A stretch of DNA of 64,000 nt from Paenibacillus andongensis (GTDB lineage Bacteria; Bacillota; Bacilli; Paenibacillales; NBRC-103111): assembly GCF_025369935.1 (NCBI RefSeq), contig NZ_CP104467.1, positions 4,533,001 through 4,597,000 of the forward strand, read 5' to 3'. Both the position numbers and the translations under genes were made by a program. The first letter of the stretch is position 1. Each line of letters opens with the position of its first letter. This document shows, piece by piece, positions 1-9,149 of this stretch. The notes beneath the pieces are model-generated. The model was not told the origin of the DNA. It made no database searches and saw nothing but the letters and a program-made list of their open reading frames with translations.

Positions 1-1130
1 TGATCTTTCGGCGGATTATGACGCACATATCCGAGCGCTTTCCCCCGCGGACTAACGGTAACCTGAGAAACAGAACCAGGGCGCACAATTTCAGCAACAA
101 TCGCGTGACCCAATTCGTGATAAGCAACGCGCTCTTTTTCCTCTTGCGCCGTTTCTTTGTCTGTTCTTTCCCCCATCATCACTTTATCAATTGCGGAAGC
201 TAGATGGTGCTGTTCAATAGCCGGTTTATCTTCTCTCATGGCATAAATAGCGGCTTCATTCAGAACGCCTTCTAGCTGTGCACCGGAGAAACCAAAGGTT
301 TGATCAGCAATCATGTCCAAAGAAACGCCTTGAGCCAGCGGTTTATTTTTAACATGTATATCAAGAATGGACAGACGTCCCTTTTTATCCGGTAAGTCCA
401 CTTCAATATGACGGTCAAACCGTCCTGGACGCAATAAAGCACTGTCGAGCATTTCTTTACGGTTCGTTGCTGCAATGATCAAAATACGGGGAGCATCATT
501 CGTATGAATACCATCCATTTCAGTTAATAGCTGGTTCAGCGTTTGATCGTACTCACGATGTTGACCGCCATCCCGTTTTCCGCCGATAACATCAATTTCA
601 TCAATAAAAATAATCGCATTGTCTTTGCCTTCTTTAACAGCACGGGTTCTTGCTTCCTTAAAGAGGTCACGTACACGACTTGCACCGACACCAACGTACA
701 TTTCAACAAATTCACTACCTGAAGCGGCAATATAAACGGAATTCGTATAATGCGCGGCAGCTTTAGCCATTAACGTTTTCCCTGTTCCGGGAGGGCCCGT
801 AAGCAGAATCCCTTTGAGCGGACGAATACCTAATTTCTTAATTTCTTCATGCTTGATCAGAAAATCAAGAGCTTCCATCAATTCTTTCTTAGCGCGATCT
901 TGTCCGCCAATCTCATCAAACGTCAAGTAAGAGGGCGTGCGATTTTTGCTTTTACGATCACCACCACCTGCAGATATACCAGCACCACTGCGGCCTTTAA
1001 TCATATAAAACAAGGATACACCCAATACCCCAACAAACAAGATAGGTATCACATTCACACCAAGAAAGGCTAAAAAGATTAGGAGAACCGGTATAAATCC
1101 AATCCCAATTTCTTTATAAATTTTACTCAT
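1..1130 (-). CDS. FtsH-like membrane AAA+ zinc protease, 3' truncated by window edge
   Basis: Only the first 376 residues are inside the window; the C-terminus lies before base 1. Residues 8-43 are a hydrophobic hairpin, then an AAA+ module follows: Walker A TGPPGTGKT at 111-119, Walker B IIFIDEID at 173-180, arginine-finger region LRPGRFDR at 233-240. HELGH at 338-342 fits the HExxH zinc-protease motif (HEAGH in classical FtsH). The N-terminus is short: the roughly 80-100-residue extracytoplasmic domain of housekeeping FtsH is missing, so this is probably a compact paralogue rather than the main ftsH. Its ATG lies inside the end of the upstream gene (8-nt overlap, ATGAGTAA), suggesting translational coupling. 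A membrane-protein quality-control role is inferred from the family; the substrate is unknown. Confidence 0.85.
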   Translation of the reverse strand, partial: MSKIYKEIGIGFIPVLLIFLAFLGVNVIPILFVGVLGVSLFYMIKGRSGAGISAGGGDRKSKNRTPSYLTFDEIGGQDRAKKELMEALDFLIKHEEIKKLGIRPLKGILLTGPPGTGKTLMAKAAAHYTNSVYIAASGSEFVEMYVGVGASRVRDLFKEARTRAVKEGKDNAIIFIDEIDVIGGKRDGGQHREYDQTLNQLLTEMDGIHTNDAPRILIIAATNRKEMLDSALLRPGRFDRHIEVDLPDKKGRLSILDIHVKNKPLAQGVSLDMIADQTFGFSGAQLEGVLNEAAIYAMREDKPAIEQHHLASAIDKVMMGERTDKETAQEEKERVAYHELGHAIVAEIVRPGSVSQVTVSPRGKALGYVRHNPPKD

Positions 1131-1653
1131 TCGGCCACACTCCTATCTGGGAAGTTCTAGGTAGCATGATGAATTTAGTGGCATCACCATCTGTCAAACG
1201 AATATATACATAAGTTTGGTCCATTTCACTCTCTACTTTCATAGTTGGAACACCTTCAGCATATTTCTGCAGTGTTGTTGGAATATCTGCATAATGCTTT
1301 GTCTCCATGGCTTGGGCAACCTCAAATAATGCTTTAGACCACCACTGATCCAGCTTCTCGGACGGATTGCTATTCACTTTTATATTCACAGAACGCTTTC
1401 CGATAATGGATGCACCATCTTTATGAATACGATCGACTACATTTCGTAAATTGGCGTCTTGGTTTAGACTAACTTCTATGTCAACTTGGTTATTATCCAG
1501 TTTCATCGTTGAGCTCGTTACACCGGGAACCTTGCTAATGATATCAGATAAGGGATTTTCCATAGCTAAGCTTGTATAAGCGAACCAACCACCGAATAAA
1601 ACTCCAGCAGAGATAATAACACTCATGACGACAGGTAAGAGACGCAGCTTCAT
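1123..1653 (-). CDS. Small membrane-anchored protein of unknown function
   Basis: A 176-residue protein that I do not recognise. Residues 8-30 form an uncleaved-looking hydrophobic anchor, followed by an extracytoplasmic domain that alternates predicted beta strands and helices. There are no cysteines and no catalytic motif that I can see. The ribosome site AAGGGGG precedes the ATG by about 10 nt. It overlaps the following FtsH-like gene by 8 nt, so the two are almost certainly co-expressed, and it could be an adaptor or substrate of that protease (inference only). Overall plan and size resemble the unknown protein at 49208-49741, though the similarity is too weak to call by eye. Confidence 0.75.
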   Translation of the reverse strand: MKLRLLPVVMSVIISAGVLFGGWFAYTSLAMENPLSDIISKVPGVTSSTMKLDNNQVDIEVSLNQDANLRNVVDRIHKDGASIIGKRSVNIKVNSNPSEKLDQWWSKALFEVAQAMETKHYADIPTTLQKYAEGVPTMKVESEMDQTYVYIRLTDGDATKFIMLPRTSQIGVWPNE

Positions 1654-1767
1654 CAGTCAACGTCCCCCTTTCTATGCATATTTTATTGCTTCAATTGCTA
1701 TACGAAGAGTATATCACGCGATACATGCATTAGCTCTATGAAATCAGTGGAAACAACAAAACTCAGC

Positions 1768-2262
1768 CTAATGCAGGCTGAGTCTGTACGTATCCATATA
1801 GAGTCCATCTTTGAATTTGTAATAGTCATAGAAATAACGTGTACTGTTGTTTTCTTTCTTTTTATAGAAGACTTCCCAGACATAATCGTTACCAAGCTTA
1901 CCTGGCAGCACGCGTTCTATTTCTATCTCTGGAGCTTTTTTTAGGACGGATTCCCGTACTTGCGTTTCGGTGAACGCTTCAGCCGTCATCTCCGTATGAA
2001 TCCCTTTGTCTGAAACCCAAACGATGACGCCTTGACCCAGCTTGTCTTCGCCATAAACGATTTGAACGGGCTCATCACCATAGAAGAAATCCACTTTGGT
2101 TGCTTTCGTCATAATGCTTTTCTCATAGGCTATTTCTACCGCTTTGCGCTTATCGTCCCAGTGCTCATTCTGAACATTTAGATAAAAACGGCTCAGCACT
2201 ACACCAAGTGTCAATATAATAAATACACCGAATGTTATGATCCTTGTTCGCTTCGCATTCAT
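1768..2262 (-). CDS. TseB/YpmB-like cell-wall regulator (DUF5590)
   Basis: A 164-residue protein with one N-terminal membrane segment (about residues 8-28) and an extracytoplasmic region with the YpmB layout: WDDKRKAVEIAYEKS after the anchor, a VYGED segment near residue 70, and a C-terminal YYKFKDGLYMDTYRLSL strand pair. In B. subtilis YpmB (renamed TseB) is a membrane protein that acts on cell elongation through the penicillin-binding protein PBP2A. The ATG is preceded by GGAGGTG at about 10 nt. In B. subtilis the gene also lies close to dinG, which supports the call. Function here is by family. Confidence 0.8.
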   Translation of the reverse strand: MNAKRTRIITFGVFIILTLGVVLSRFYLNVQNEHWDDKRKAVEIAYEKSIMTKATKVDFFYGDEPVQIVYGEDKLGQGVIVWVSDKGIHTEMTAEAFTETQVRESVLKKAPEIEIERVLPGKLGNDYVWEVFYKKKENNSTRYFYDYYKFKDGLYMDTYRLSLH

Positions 2263-2304
2263 GAACGCCGCTCACCTCCCCAGACGAACTTACAAGGAAA
2301 TCAC

Positions 2305-3600
2305 TTAGCCAATGAGCTTATCGAAGCATTGTTCAAACTCACGCTTAATTTTTTCTTCATCAAGTGTTAAACATTCACCTTTGCGAACAATCCAATTTCC
2401 GTCTACACACACATCTACTACATCTTTTGCACAAGCAGAGTAAACAATATGGGAAACAAAGTCCGTTTTCGGAAGGAAATGTGGTTGATCGATATCCAGT
2501 GCGATGAAATCTGCCTTCATCCCAGCCTGTAGTAAACCTACATTATCTAACCATATGGATTCTGCACCCATTTTTGTTCCCAAAAGCAGTGCTTCTGCAG
2601 CAGGTACAGCAAGAGGATCGCCGGAAACACCTTTATGAATCAGCGCGGCAAGTCTCATTTCTTCGAACATGTCCAAGTTATTATTGGAAGCTGCTCCGTC
2701 TGTTCCAAGCGAAACCTTCACGCCTGCACGAAGAAGCTCAGGAACTCGGGCAACACCGCTAGCAAGCTTCAAATTGCTTCCTGGGTTGTGGGAAATACGT
2801 ACATCATATTGCTTAAGGATACTGATTTCTTCATCAGTGAGATGAACACCATGCGCGATGAGAGTTGGTCTGCTGAACACACCATGCTTTTCTAGATGTG
2901 CGACGGGTCTCAAACCGTATTGTTCCACATTTCCTTGAACTTCACGATGGGTCTCCGACATGTGAGTATGGATGGGCAGGTTCAAATCATGGGCCACTTG
3001 AACAATCCGCTCGATATAGTCCGGTGGACATGTATAAGGCGCATGTGGAGACATCATCGTCGTGATTCTTCCATTCGCACCGCCATGCCAGTTCTTAGCA
3101 AACTCGGTAGCCTCTTTTAATTTAGCGTCTTGTACTTCTGGTGGACAAAGACCAATAATGCCTCGGGTCAGAACACCGCGCATACCTGACTCTTCAACAG
3201 CCTTAGCAACTTCGTTCATATGGTCATACATATCTACGAAAGTCGTCGTACCACCTTTAACCATTTCCAGAATAGTTAAAAGCGTCCCCCACTTCACATC
3301 TTGAGAGGTGAATTTGGCTTCCATCGGCCACATTTTCTCTTCTAACCAAATTTGGAGAGCGAGATCGTCTCCGTATCCGCGTAAAAGCGACATCGCTGCA
3401 TGTCCATGCGTATTCACAAGACCAGGCATATAAAGCTTGTTCGTGCCGTCAATCACTTCGTCATAATTTTCTCGAGGTTCAGGTATTTCCTCACCGATGT
3501 ATGTAATCAGGCTGCCCTCTACGACCATACAGCCCTTGATAGACGATTTTGCTTCATTATTTGAGATAAAAATACCGTTCATAATTAATGTTTTTTTCAT
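2305..3600 (-). CDS. mtaD: 5-methylthioadenosine/S-adenosylhomocysteine deaminase
   Basis: A 431-residue amidohydrolase of the MTA/SAH deaminase group. It removes the amino group from methylthioadenosine or S-adenosylhomocysteine in the methionine-salvage area. The metal-binding pattern is complete: NTHGHAAMSLLRG near residue 64, HAPYTCPP near 186, HTHMSET near 216, a conserved histidine in LIAHGVHLTD near 248, and LGTDGAASNNNLDMFEEM near 298. The length is normal for the family. The ATG has AGAGGG 9 nt upstream. It is read divergently from the DUF47-pit pair across a 246-bp intergenic region. Other aminohydrolases of the TrzA/AtzA type share these motifs, so the exact substrate is a family inference. 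Confidence 0.87.
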   Translation of the reverse strand: MKKTLIMNGIFISNNEAKSSIKGCMVVEGSLITYIGEEIPEPRENYDEVIDGTNKLYMPGLVNTHGHAAMSLLRGYGDDLALQIWLEEKMWPMEAKFTSQDVKWGTLLTILEMVKGGTTTFVDMYDHMNEVAKAVEESGMRGVLTRGIIGLCPPEVQDAKLKEATEFAKNWHGGANGRITTMMSPHAPYTCPPDYIERIVQVAHDLNLPIHTHMSETHREVQGNVEQYGLRPVAHLEKHGVFSRPTLIAHGVHLTDEEISILKQYDVRISHNPGSNLKLASGVARVPELLRAGVKVSLGTDGAASNNNLDMFEEMRLAALIHKGVSGDPLAVPAAEALLLGTKMGAESIWLDNVGLLQAGMKADFIALDIDQPHFLPKTDFVSHIVYSACAKDVVDVCVDGNWIVRKGECLTLDEEKIKREFEQCFDKLIG

Positions 3601-3846
3601 ACTAAAAATCCCTCTCTATGCTCATTCTATTAACAAACACTGCTTTATAAACTTTACATCTTCGGGCTTGTAAAATCAAGGAAGCTTCACCATGTTAAGA
3701 AATTGTAAAATTTCACGGAATTTTCGTTGCTTTCCATACAATTGTTATGATATTTTTAACTTCGTGAGTTTTTACTGTCATTTGGTCTGTTTATCTTAAA
3801 TATTCGATCAAAAACTAGTACATATAGCAAAATATAGGAGGATTAT

Positions 3847-4473
3847 ATGACAACGTTATTCACGAAAAAGAACGAAGTCGATTTCTTGCAACTTCTCATC
3901 CGTGCTGCAGAAAACGCATTGCAAACAGCTCAACTATTTCGCACAGCCATGATGGGGGATAAACCGCCTATTGAATATGTTAAAGCGATTCATGATTTAG
4001 AGCATGCAGGCGATTCCATAACTCACGAAATTTTTAAAGGTTTGAACAAAGTCTTTATTACACCGATTGATCGTGAAGATATTATGATTCTAGCCTCCAA
4101 AGTGGATGATGTTACGGATGGTATTGAAGCAACCATTGCTCGTTTCGATTATCTAGCTGTATCCCATACAGATTCTTATATGAAAGAGTTTTCGGCTGTC
4201 ATTGTAGACTCTTGCCAACATATGCTGGATGCGTTCAAGCTTCTGGCGAAGAAAAAATACATGCAAATTCCTGAGCATACGGTTGCTATTAATTCCCTCG
4301 AAAATGACGGAGACCGTTTGATGCGCGAAGGGATTCGCCAAATTTTCATCACACGTAAAGACCCGTATGAAGATTTTAAATTAAAAGAAATCTATGAGCG
4401 TTTAGAAGAAACAACAGATGCTTGTGAAGATGTAGCCAATATCCTTGATAGTGTTGTACTTCGTTATTCATAA
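3847..4473 (+). CDS. DUF47 (PhoU-like) Pit accessory protein
   Basis: A 208-residue all-helical DUF47 protein, similar in plan to B. subtilis YkaA. It has the PhoU-like acidic repeats EHAGDSITHEIFKGLNK (about residue 52) and ENDGDRLMREGIRQIF (about residue 151), which in this family are thought to bind metal. Such proteins are the usual partner of a neighbouring low-affinity Pit transporter and are believed to modulate its activity. The start has AGGAGG 5 nt before the ATG. The gene lies 64 bp upstream of pit on the same strand, so the pair is an operon. It is one of only three plus-strand genes in the window. Confidence 0.9.
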   Translation: MTTLFTKKNEVDFLQLLIRAAENALQTAQLFRTAMMGDKPPIEYVKAIHDLEHAGDSITHEIFKGLNKVFITPIDREDIMILASKVDDVTDGIEATIARFDYLAVSHTDSYMKEFSAVIVDSCQHMLDAFKLLAKKKYMQIPEHTVAINSLENDGDRLMREGIRQIFITRKDPYEDFKLKEIYERLEETTDACEDVANILDSVVLRYS

Positions 4474-4537
4474 AGCACCTTCGTGTTCTATGTGTACGAA
4501 GAAAGTTTTCCCAATGGAAAACTCTTAGGAGGAAATC

Positions 4538-5539
4538 ATGTTAACTTATTTAATCGTTATCGTTGTGCTTGCCTTACTTTTTGATTTCATTAATGGATTT
4601 CACGATACAGCTAATGCGATTGCAACATCCATTTCCACACGTGCTTTAAGTCCGCGTGTAGCCATCGCCATGGCCGCCACACTCAACTTTGTCGGAGCTA
4701 TGGTTTCCTCAAAGGTTGCCAAAACCGTTGGAGGAAGCATTGCGAACCCAGCCAAAATTGAAAACGGCGTTGAAATCGTCATCGCGGCCTTACTAGCGGC
4801 CATCATCTGGAACTTATTAACTTGGTATCTGGCGATTCCTTCATCATCTTCTCATACGCTGCTTGGTTCTCTTGCTGGAGCTGTTATCGCTGGCGCTGGG
4901 GTCCATGCAGTGAATTGGAGTGGTTTTACTCAAATTATTATCATTTTGGTTTTATCGCCTATTATTGCTTTCGCCCTAGGTTACCTAATCATGATCTTGA
5001 TCAAGTACATCATTATATGGTCTGGGAATACATCAAGATCAAAGCTTAATCGCGTATTCCGTACCTTGCAAATTTTATCCGCGGGATTACTTTCATACTC
5101 CCACGGTGGAAACGATGCACAGAAAGCAATGGGTATTATCGTATTTGGTTTAGTCGCAGCCGGTGTTCAAACCGACCTGGAAGTACCTATTTGGGTGAAA
5201 ATTGCTGCCGCTTTGGCCATGGGACTTGGAACATCCATCGGTGGATGGCGAATTATTAAAACCGTTTCCGGTAAGATTGTTAAAATCGAGCCGATCAATG
5301 GCTTTGCCTCGGATTTAACGTCATCACTCGTTATTCAATTCTCTACGCATTTGGGTAAACCATTATCAACGACGCATGTTATTTCCTCTGCGATTATCGG
5401 AACAGGCAGTGTCATGCGCTTCCATGAAGTTCAATGGGGCACTGTTGGACGCATGTTGATTACTTGGGTTATTACGATTCCAATCAGCATCGCTCTCGCA
5501 TTCTCGATTTACTTCGTTTTGTTCAGACTCATTTTCTAA
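4538..5539 (+). CDS. pit: Low-affinity inorganic phosphate transporter, Pit family
   Basis: A 333-residue polytopic membrane protein with the duplicated Pit (PHO4) signature: FINGFHDTANAIATSIST near residue 18 and SHGGNDAQKAMGI near residue 188, with GAMVSSKVAKTVGGSI and GTSIGGWRIIKTVSGKIVKI as the matching inter-repeat loops. About ten membrane segments can be seen. It probably imports phosphate as a metal-phosphate/H+ symporter. The start is preceded by AGGAGG at 5-6 nt. It follows the DUF47 gene and ends 41 bp before the convergent rex gene, with a shared terminator between them. Confidence 0.92.
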   Translation: MLTYLIVIVVLALLFDFINGFHDTANAIATSISTRALSPRVAIAMAATLNFVGAMVSSKVAKTVGGSIANPAKIENGVEIVIAALLAAIIWNLLTWYLAIPSSSSHTLLGSLAGAVIAGAGVHAVNWSGFTQIIIILVLSPIIAFALGYLIMILIKYIIIWSGNTSRSKLNRVFRTLQILSAGLLSYSHGGNDAQKAMGIIVFGLVAAGVQTDLEVPIWVKIAAALAMGLGTSIGGWRIIKTVSGKIVKIEPINGFASDLTSSLVIQFSTHLGKPLSTTHVISSAIIGTGSVMRFHEVQWGTVGRMLITWVITIPISIALAFSIYFVLFRLIF

Positions 5540-5544
5540 AAATA

Positions 5545-5577
5545 AAGGCACGACCCATGCGAATTGGGTCGTGCCTT
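5545..5577. terminator. Bidirectional terminator between pit and rex
   Basis: A 13-bp perfect inverted repeat (AAGGCACGACCCA / TGGGTCGTGCCTT) with a 7-nt loop. It is followed by a T-run on the plus strand and preceded by an A-rich stretch that serves the minus strand. It sits exactly between two convergent genes, so it probably stops transcription both ways. Confidence 0.9.
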
Positions 5578-5580
5578 TTT

Positions 5581-6201
5581 CTAATCCAAATAATAAGCTA
5601 AACTTTGCAACTCGGTTGTAAAATCCGCATGATGCACACGCACTTCCGGAGGAACTTTAATAATGACCGGAGCAAAATTCAATATGGCTTCAATCCCGCA
5701 GTCTACGAATTGATTAGCTACATTTTGAGCTTCATTCGCAGGGACCGTAATGATGCCGATGCGGACGCCTAATTCAGATAAAACTTTCTTCATCTCATGC
5801 ATCGGTTGAACGACTAGATTGTTGATCGATTCTCCTGCTTTGCTTGGCATTGCATCGAACACAGCGACAATTTTCATATCATTCCGTAAATAAGTATTAT
5901 AATTGCATAAAGCGCGGCCTAGATTACCCGCTCCAACAAGAGCAACTTGAATATGGCGATCTAATTTCAGAATCTGTCTAATCTTCTCAATCAAGTAAGC
6001 AATGTCGTAGCCGATTCCCTTTTTGCCGAATTCCCCGAAATAAGCCAAATCCTTGCGAATCTGTGCCGGATTCAGATCAAGCTTTTGACCCAAATCCTGC
6101 GAAGATACCGTCGAGATATTTTTCATTGCAAGTTCATTCAGAAAGCGTAAATAAATGGGCAGTCTCCTGACGACTGCTTCCGATATTTTTTGTGTTTTCA
6201 A
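5581..6201 (-). CDS. rex: Redox-sensing transcriptional repressor Rex
   Basis: Rex senses the NADH/NAD+ ratio and represses fermentation and respiration genes. An N-terminal winged helix (KISEAVVRRLPIYLRFLNEL, then QIRKDLAYFGEFGKKGIGYD near residue 48) leads into a Rossmann domain with GAGNLGRAL near residue 90 and a C-terminal swapped helix (HHADFTTELQSLAYYLD). I place the start at the TTG at 6201, giving 206 residues, because GGGAGG lies 7 nt upstream and the protein then begins (M)KTQKISEAVVRR like its homologues. The gene begins 2 nt after the dinG stop, and its ribosome site lies inside dinG. I found no clear Rex operator in the window. Confidence 0.93.
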   Translation of the reverse strand: MKTQKISEAVVRRLPIYLRFLNELAMKNISTVSSQDLGQKLDLNPAQIRKDLAYFGEFGKKGIGYDIAYLIEKIRQILKLDRHIQVALVGAGNLGRALCNYNTYLRNDMKIVAVFDAMPSKAGESINNLVVQPMHEMKKVLSELGVRIGIITVPANEAQNVANQFVDCGIEAILNFAPVIIKVPPEVRVHHADFTTELQSLAYYLD

Positions 6202-6203
6202 CG

Positions 6204-9074
6204 CTACGCCTCCCCCATCCACTCTTCAATCCTAGGTAACATTTGCTCGGTCGTCATATGCTCAATCTTCGGACCAGGCAATGAATAAAGGAAGTGCTTG
6301 CCATAATACGTATCAATGACACGAGTATCATAGATGATTACGATGCCTTTATCGGATGCACGTCTGACCAGTCGGCCAAAGCCCTGCTTAAATCGAATGA
6401 CAGCCTGAGGCACAGAAAATTTCATAAATGGATTCTCGTTGCGCTTCTTAATATTTTCACACTTGGCCTCAACAAGAGGATGATTAGGCGGTTGAAACGG
6501 TAATCGTATAATAGCAAGACAGCTTAACGCATCTCCTGGAATGTCGACACCTTCCCAGAACGAGCTGGTGCCCAGTAGGACGCACATTTTGTTATCTTGG
6601 AACATCCGGGTCAGTTTACTCCGATTGCCGCTGTCTACCCCTTGCCCGAGCACCGTAATCCCATGCGGCTTCAAGAGATCCTTCATGCCAGCATAAATTT
6701 GCTTCAGCATGCGATTCGAAGTGCACAGAATCAACATACGACCTTTGGTAATTCGCGCAACTTCACTAAGCGACTCAATAAGTGCGTTGATAAAAACAGG
6801 ATCACCGGCACCTTTGATCGTCGGAAAGTCCCGAGGAATGACGACGAGAGCTTGCTCTCTGTAATTGAATGGAGATGGCAATTGAACGGTTTTCAACTTG
6901 CCCGATTCTTCATCCTCAGGGATGACTAACCCTAATTGATCCGCAGAATATTGAAATGATTTATTAACAGACAAAGTCGCGGATGTCAGGATAATACTGT
7001 CTTTGGTCTCAAAGAAATGCTGCTGTAGCAGTCCACTTACATCCGTAGGTACCGATACAAGCTGCAGTGATTTGGATTTGGCATACGTGCCCGCTTCCAT
7101 CCAATACACATAACCCTCATCGGCCATTTTCATAAAAAAGTGCAGGGCATCTCGGTGATTGTACAGTTCCTTTACCGTACCATTCAAGTCAGTGACTAAA
7201 CCTTGGACCCCGAAAACTTCCTGCATGTCCTTCACTTCATTTAATAATTTATCAAGCGTTCGGAGTAAATCATTCGCATTCAAATAAATATTGTCTTCCA
7301 TAATCAGAAGCTCTCGCCACTCAGGTGGAAGCGTTTCGGGCTTCATCCGGAGTACATATTGTGAGTTTTCCGATTGCGCAGGATCGCTTCTAGAAGATAA
7401 CAACTCATAGAGCGCTTCGCTGAGCCGGTCCCAATCCTCTTTGATTTTCACGATTTTTGGGAAAAGCCCGTCAATGGTTTGACTCCAAGCGGCGGTGCGT
7501 TCAGGCTGCTCATCCGATTTCTGCAATCGAAACCGCAGCATCGGCAATTGGCCACTGCGATTATCTTTATATAGCCATAGTAGCGAATGATAAAATGCGG
7601 AAGAATGCAGCTCAATGCCAAGATGCTTACTGGCCACTTCTTCAAAGTGATGTGCCTCATCGATGACAAGGTGCTTGTAAGAAGGTAGAAGGCGGTTCTC
7701 AGCCTTCATATCCGTGAAGAGGAGGGAATGGTTCGTGATGATCACATCGGCCGTATTGGCATCATTCCGAGCGCGGTGATAGAAGCATTTTTTGTACCAA
7801 GGACACATGCGATTCAAACAAGAATCTGTGTCACTTGCAACCGAATACCAGAACTGCGCACCCTTGTTTCCAAAATGCAGCTCTTCTTCATCTCCATGCT
7901 CCGTCTCACTAAGCCATACAACCATTTGCGCTGCCGTAATCGGATCTTCCTTGCCATTCTCGTAATCACGTGTAGTTAGCTTTGTTTCGAATTTGCGCAA
8001 GCATAAGTAATGACTTCTGCCTTTAAGCACAGCAGCTTTGAATGGGATAGGGAAAATCTCCTTCAAGAGTGGAATGTCCCTCTCTCGGAGCTGTTCTTGC
8101 AAGTTAATCGTGTGTGTAGAGACGATCACTTTCTTCTCATACTTGATGCCATAATAAATGGATGGTATCAAATACCCAAGCGACTTCCCTGTTCCTGTCC
8201 CCGCTTCAATCATCAAATGCTGATCAGCCCTTAGCGACTTCTCAACTTCCCGAATCATTTGCTCTTGGGATTCACGATCTTCGAAGATCTCGAATTTTTC
8301 TCTTAAAGCTGTTTTCAAACCTTGATGGAACTCGGTAAAAGATGCACCTAAATCATCCGCATCAGAGTCTTTACGCGTATCATCCTCTTCGCCCCAATCG
8401 GTGACATTAAGTGTAAATTGCCGGAAATACCGATTCGTATCCATATCAACACTGGTAATAGACTCTTTGTATAAGCATATTTCGTCAAGGAACCAACCCA
8501 AATCGCTGTTACCATTTTCAAAAATATGCTGCAAGCGTTGAACAGTAAGAAGCGGCAACCCCAGCAAACGCTCCAAACAAATAATCCAAATGGCCGCCGT
8601 GACTTCCGCATCACTATCCGCTTGGTGTGGCCTTTCATGATCAATACCAAACAAACTGGCTACCATGCTGAGCTGAAGACTCGAAATAGATGGAAATAGG
8701 ATGCGCAGCAAATCCATTGTATCCAGCACACGTCCTGTGAAGTGCGGGTATCCTGTTTTCGTTAATCCTTTTTGCAAAAAGGATAAATCAAAAGCCGCGT
8801 GATGCGCCACAAGTACACAATCAAACAATAGCGGAAACATATCCGCCATGACTTGGTCAAGCGGGGGAGCATCCGCAACCATATCTTCCGTAATCCCTGT
8901 AAGGGTTGTAATCGAAGAAGGTATACTTATCACTGGTTTAACCAGAGAAGTATACCTGTGAGTAATTTGAAATTGATCTATAATGACGAGTCCAACCTGA
9001 ATAATTTCATCCGCAGGCTGACTTCCTGTCGTTTCAAAATCCAAAACTGCAAATTTCATGACGTGTATCTTCAA
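6204..9074 (-). CDS. dinG: DinG-type helicase with N-terminal 3'-5' exonuclease domain
   Basis: A 956-residue fusion of a DnaQ-like DEDD exonuclease and an XPD-type superfamily 2 helicase. The exonuclease part shows FAVLDFETTGSQ (ExoI), VLVAHHAAFDLSFL (ExoII) and HQADSDAEVTAAIW (ExoIII). The helicase part shows Walker A EAGTGTGKSLGYL near residue 300, DEAH near 485 and the motif VI region RFKQGFGRLVRR near 895. Cysteines between motifs I and II (CLNRMCPWYKKCFYH) look like the Fe-S cluster set. The start is uncertain: a TTG at 9074 has AGGA 8 nt upstream, while the ATG at 9059, beginning MKFAVLDFETTG, has a poorer ribosome site. Probable role: DNA repair or R-loop/structure processing. Confidence 0.92.
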   Translation of the reverse strand: MKIHVMKFAVLDFETTGSQPADEIIQVGLVIIDQFQITHRYTSLVKPVISIPSSITTLTGITEDMVADAPPLDQVMADMFPLLFDCVLVAHHAAFDLSFLQKGLTKTGYPHFTGRVLDTMDLLRILFPSISSLQLSMVASLFGIDHERPHQADSDAEVTAAIWIICLERLLGLPLLTVQRLQHIFENGNSDLGWFLDEICLYKESITSVDMDTNRYFRQFTLNVTDWGEEDDTRKDSDADDLGASFTEFHQGLKTALREKFEIFEDRESQEQMIREVEKSLRADQHLMIEAGTGTGKSLGYLIPSIYYGIKYEKKVIVSTHTINLQEQLRERDIPLLKEIFPIPFKAAVLKGRSHYLCLRKFETKLTTRDYENGKEDPITAAQMVVWLSETEHGDEEELHFGNKGAQFWYSVASDTDSCLNRMCPWYKKCFYHRARNDANTADVIITNHSLLFTDMKAENRLLPSYKHLVIDEAHHFEEVASKHLGIELHSSAFYHSLLWLYKDNRSGQLPMLRFRLQKSDEQPERTAAWSQTIDGLFPKIVKIKEDWDRLSEALYELLSSRSDPAQSENSQYVLRMKPETLPPEWRELLIMEDNIYLNANDLLRTLDKLLNEVKDMQEVFGVQGLVTDLNGTVKELYNHRDALHFFMKMADEGYVYWMEAGTYAKSKSLQLVSVPTDVSGLLQQHFFETKDSIILTSATLSVNKSFQYSADQLGLVIPEDEESGKLKTVQLPSPFNYREQALVVIPRDFPTIKGAGDPVFINALIESLSEVARITKGRMLILCTSNRMLKQIYAGMKDLLKPHGITVLGQGVDSGNRSKLTRMFQDNKMCVLLGTSSFWEGVDIPGDALSCLAIIRLPFQPPNHPLVEAKCENIKKRNENPFMKFSVPQAVIRFKQGFGRLVRRASDKGIVIIYDTRVIDTYYGKHFLYSLPGPKIEHMTTEQMLPRIEEWMGEA

Positions 9075-9149
9075 TCCTTTCGTCCTGCACTTCTCCTAGC
9101 ATACCAAATCTTATTAGGAAAAGGGAATACCCAGTTAGCCGCTTCCGTT

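Noticed and set aside
3720..3760. CATACAAT near 3738, which looks like a SigE -10 box before the DUF47-pit pair
   Set aside because: No convincing -35 at the proper distance, and phosphate transporters are not usually SigE targets.
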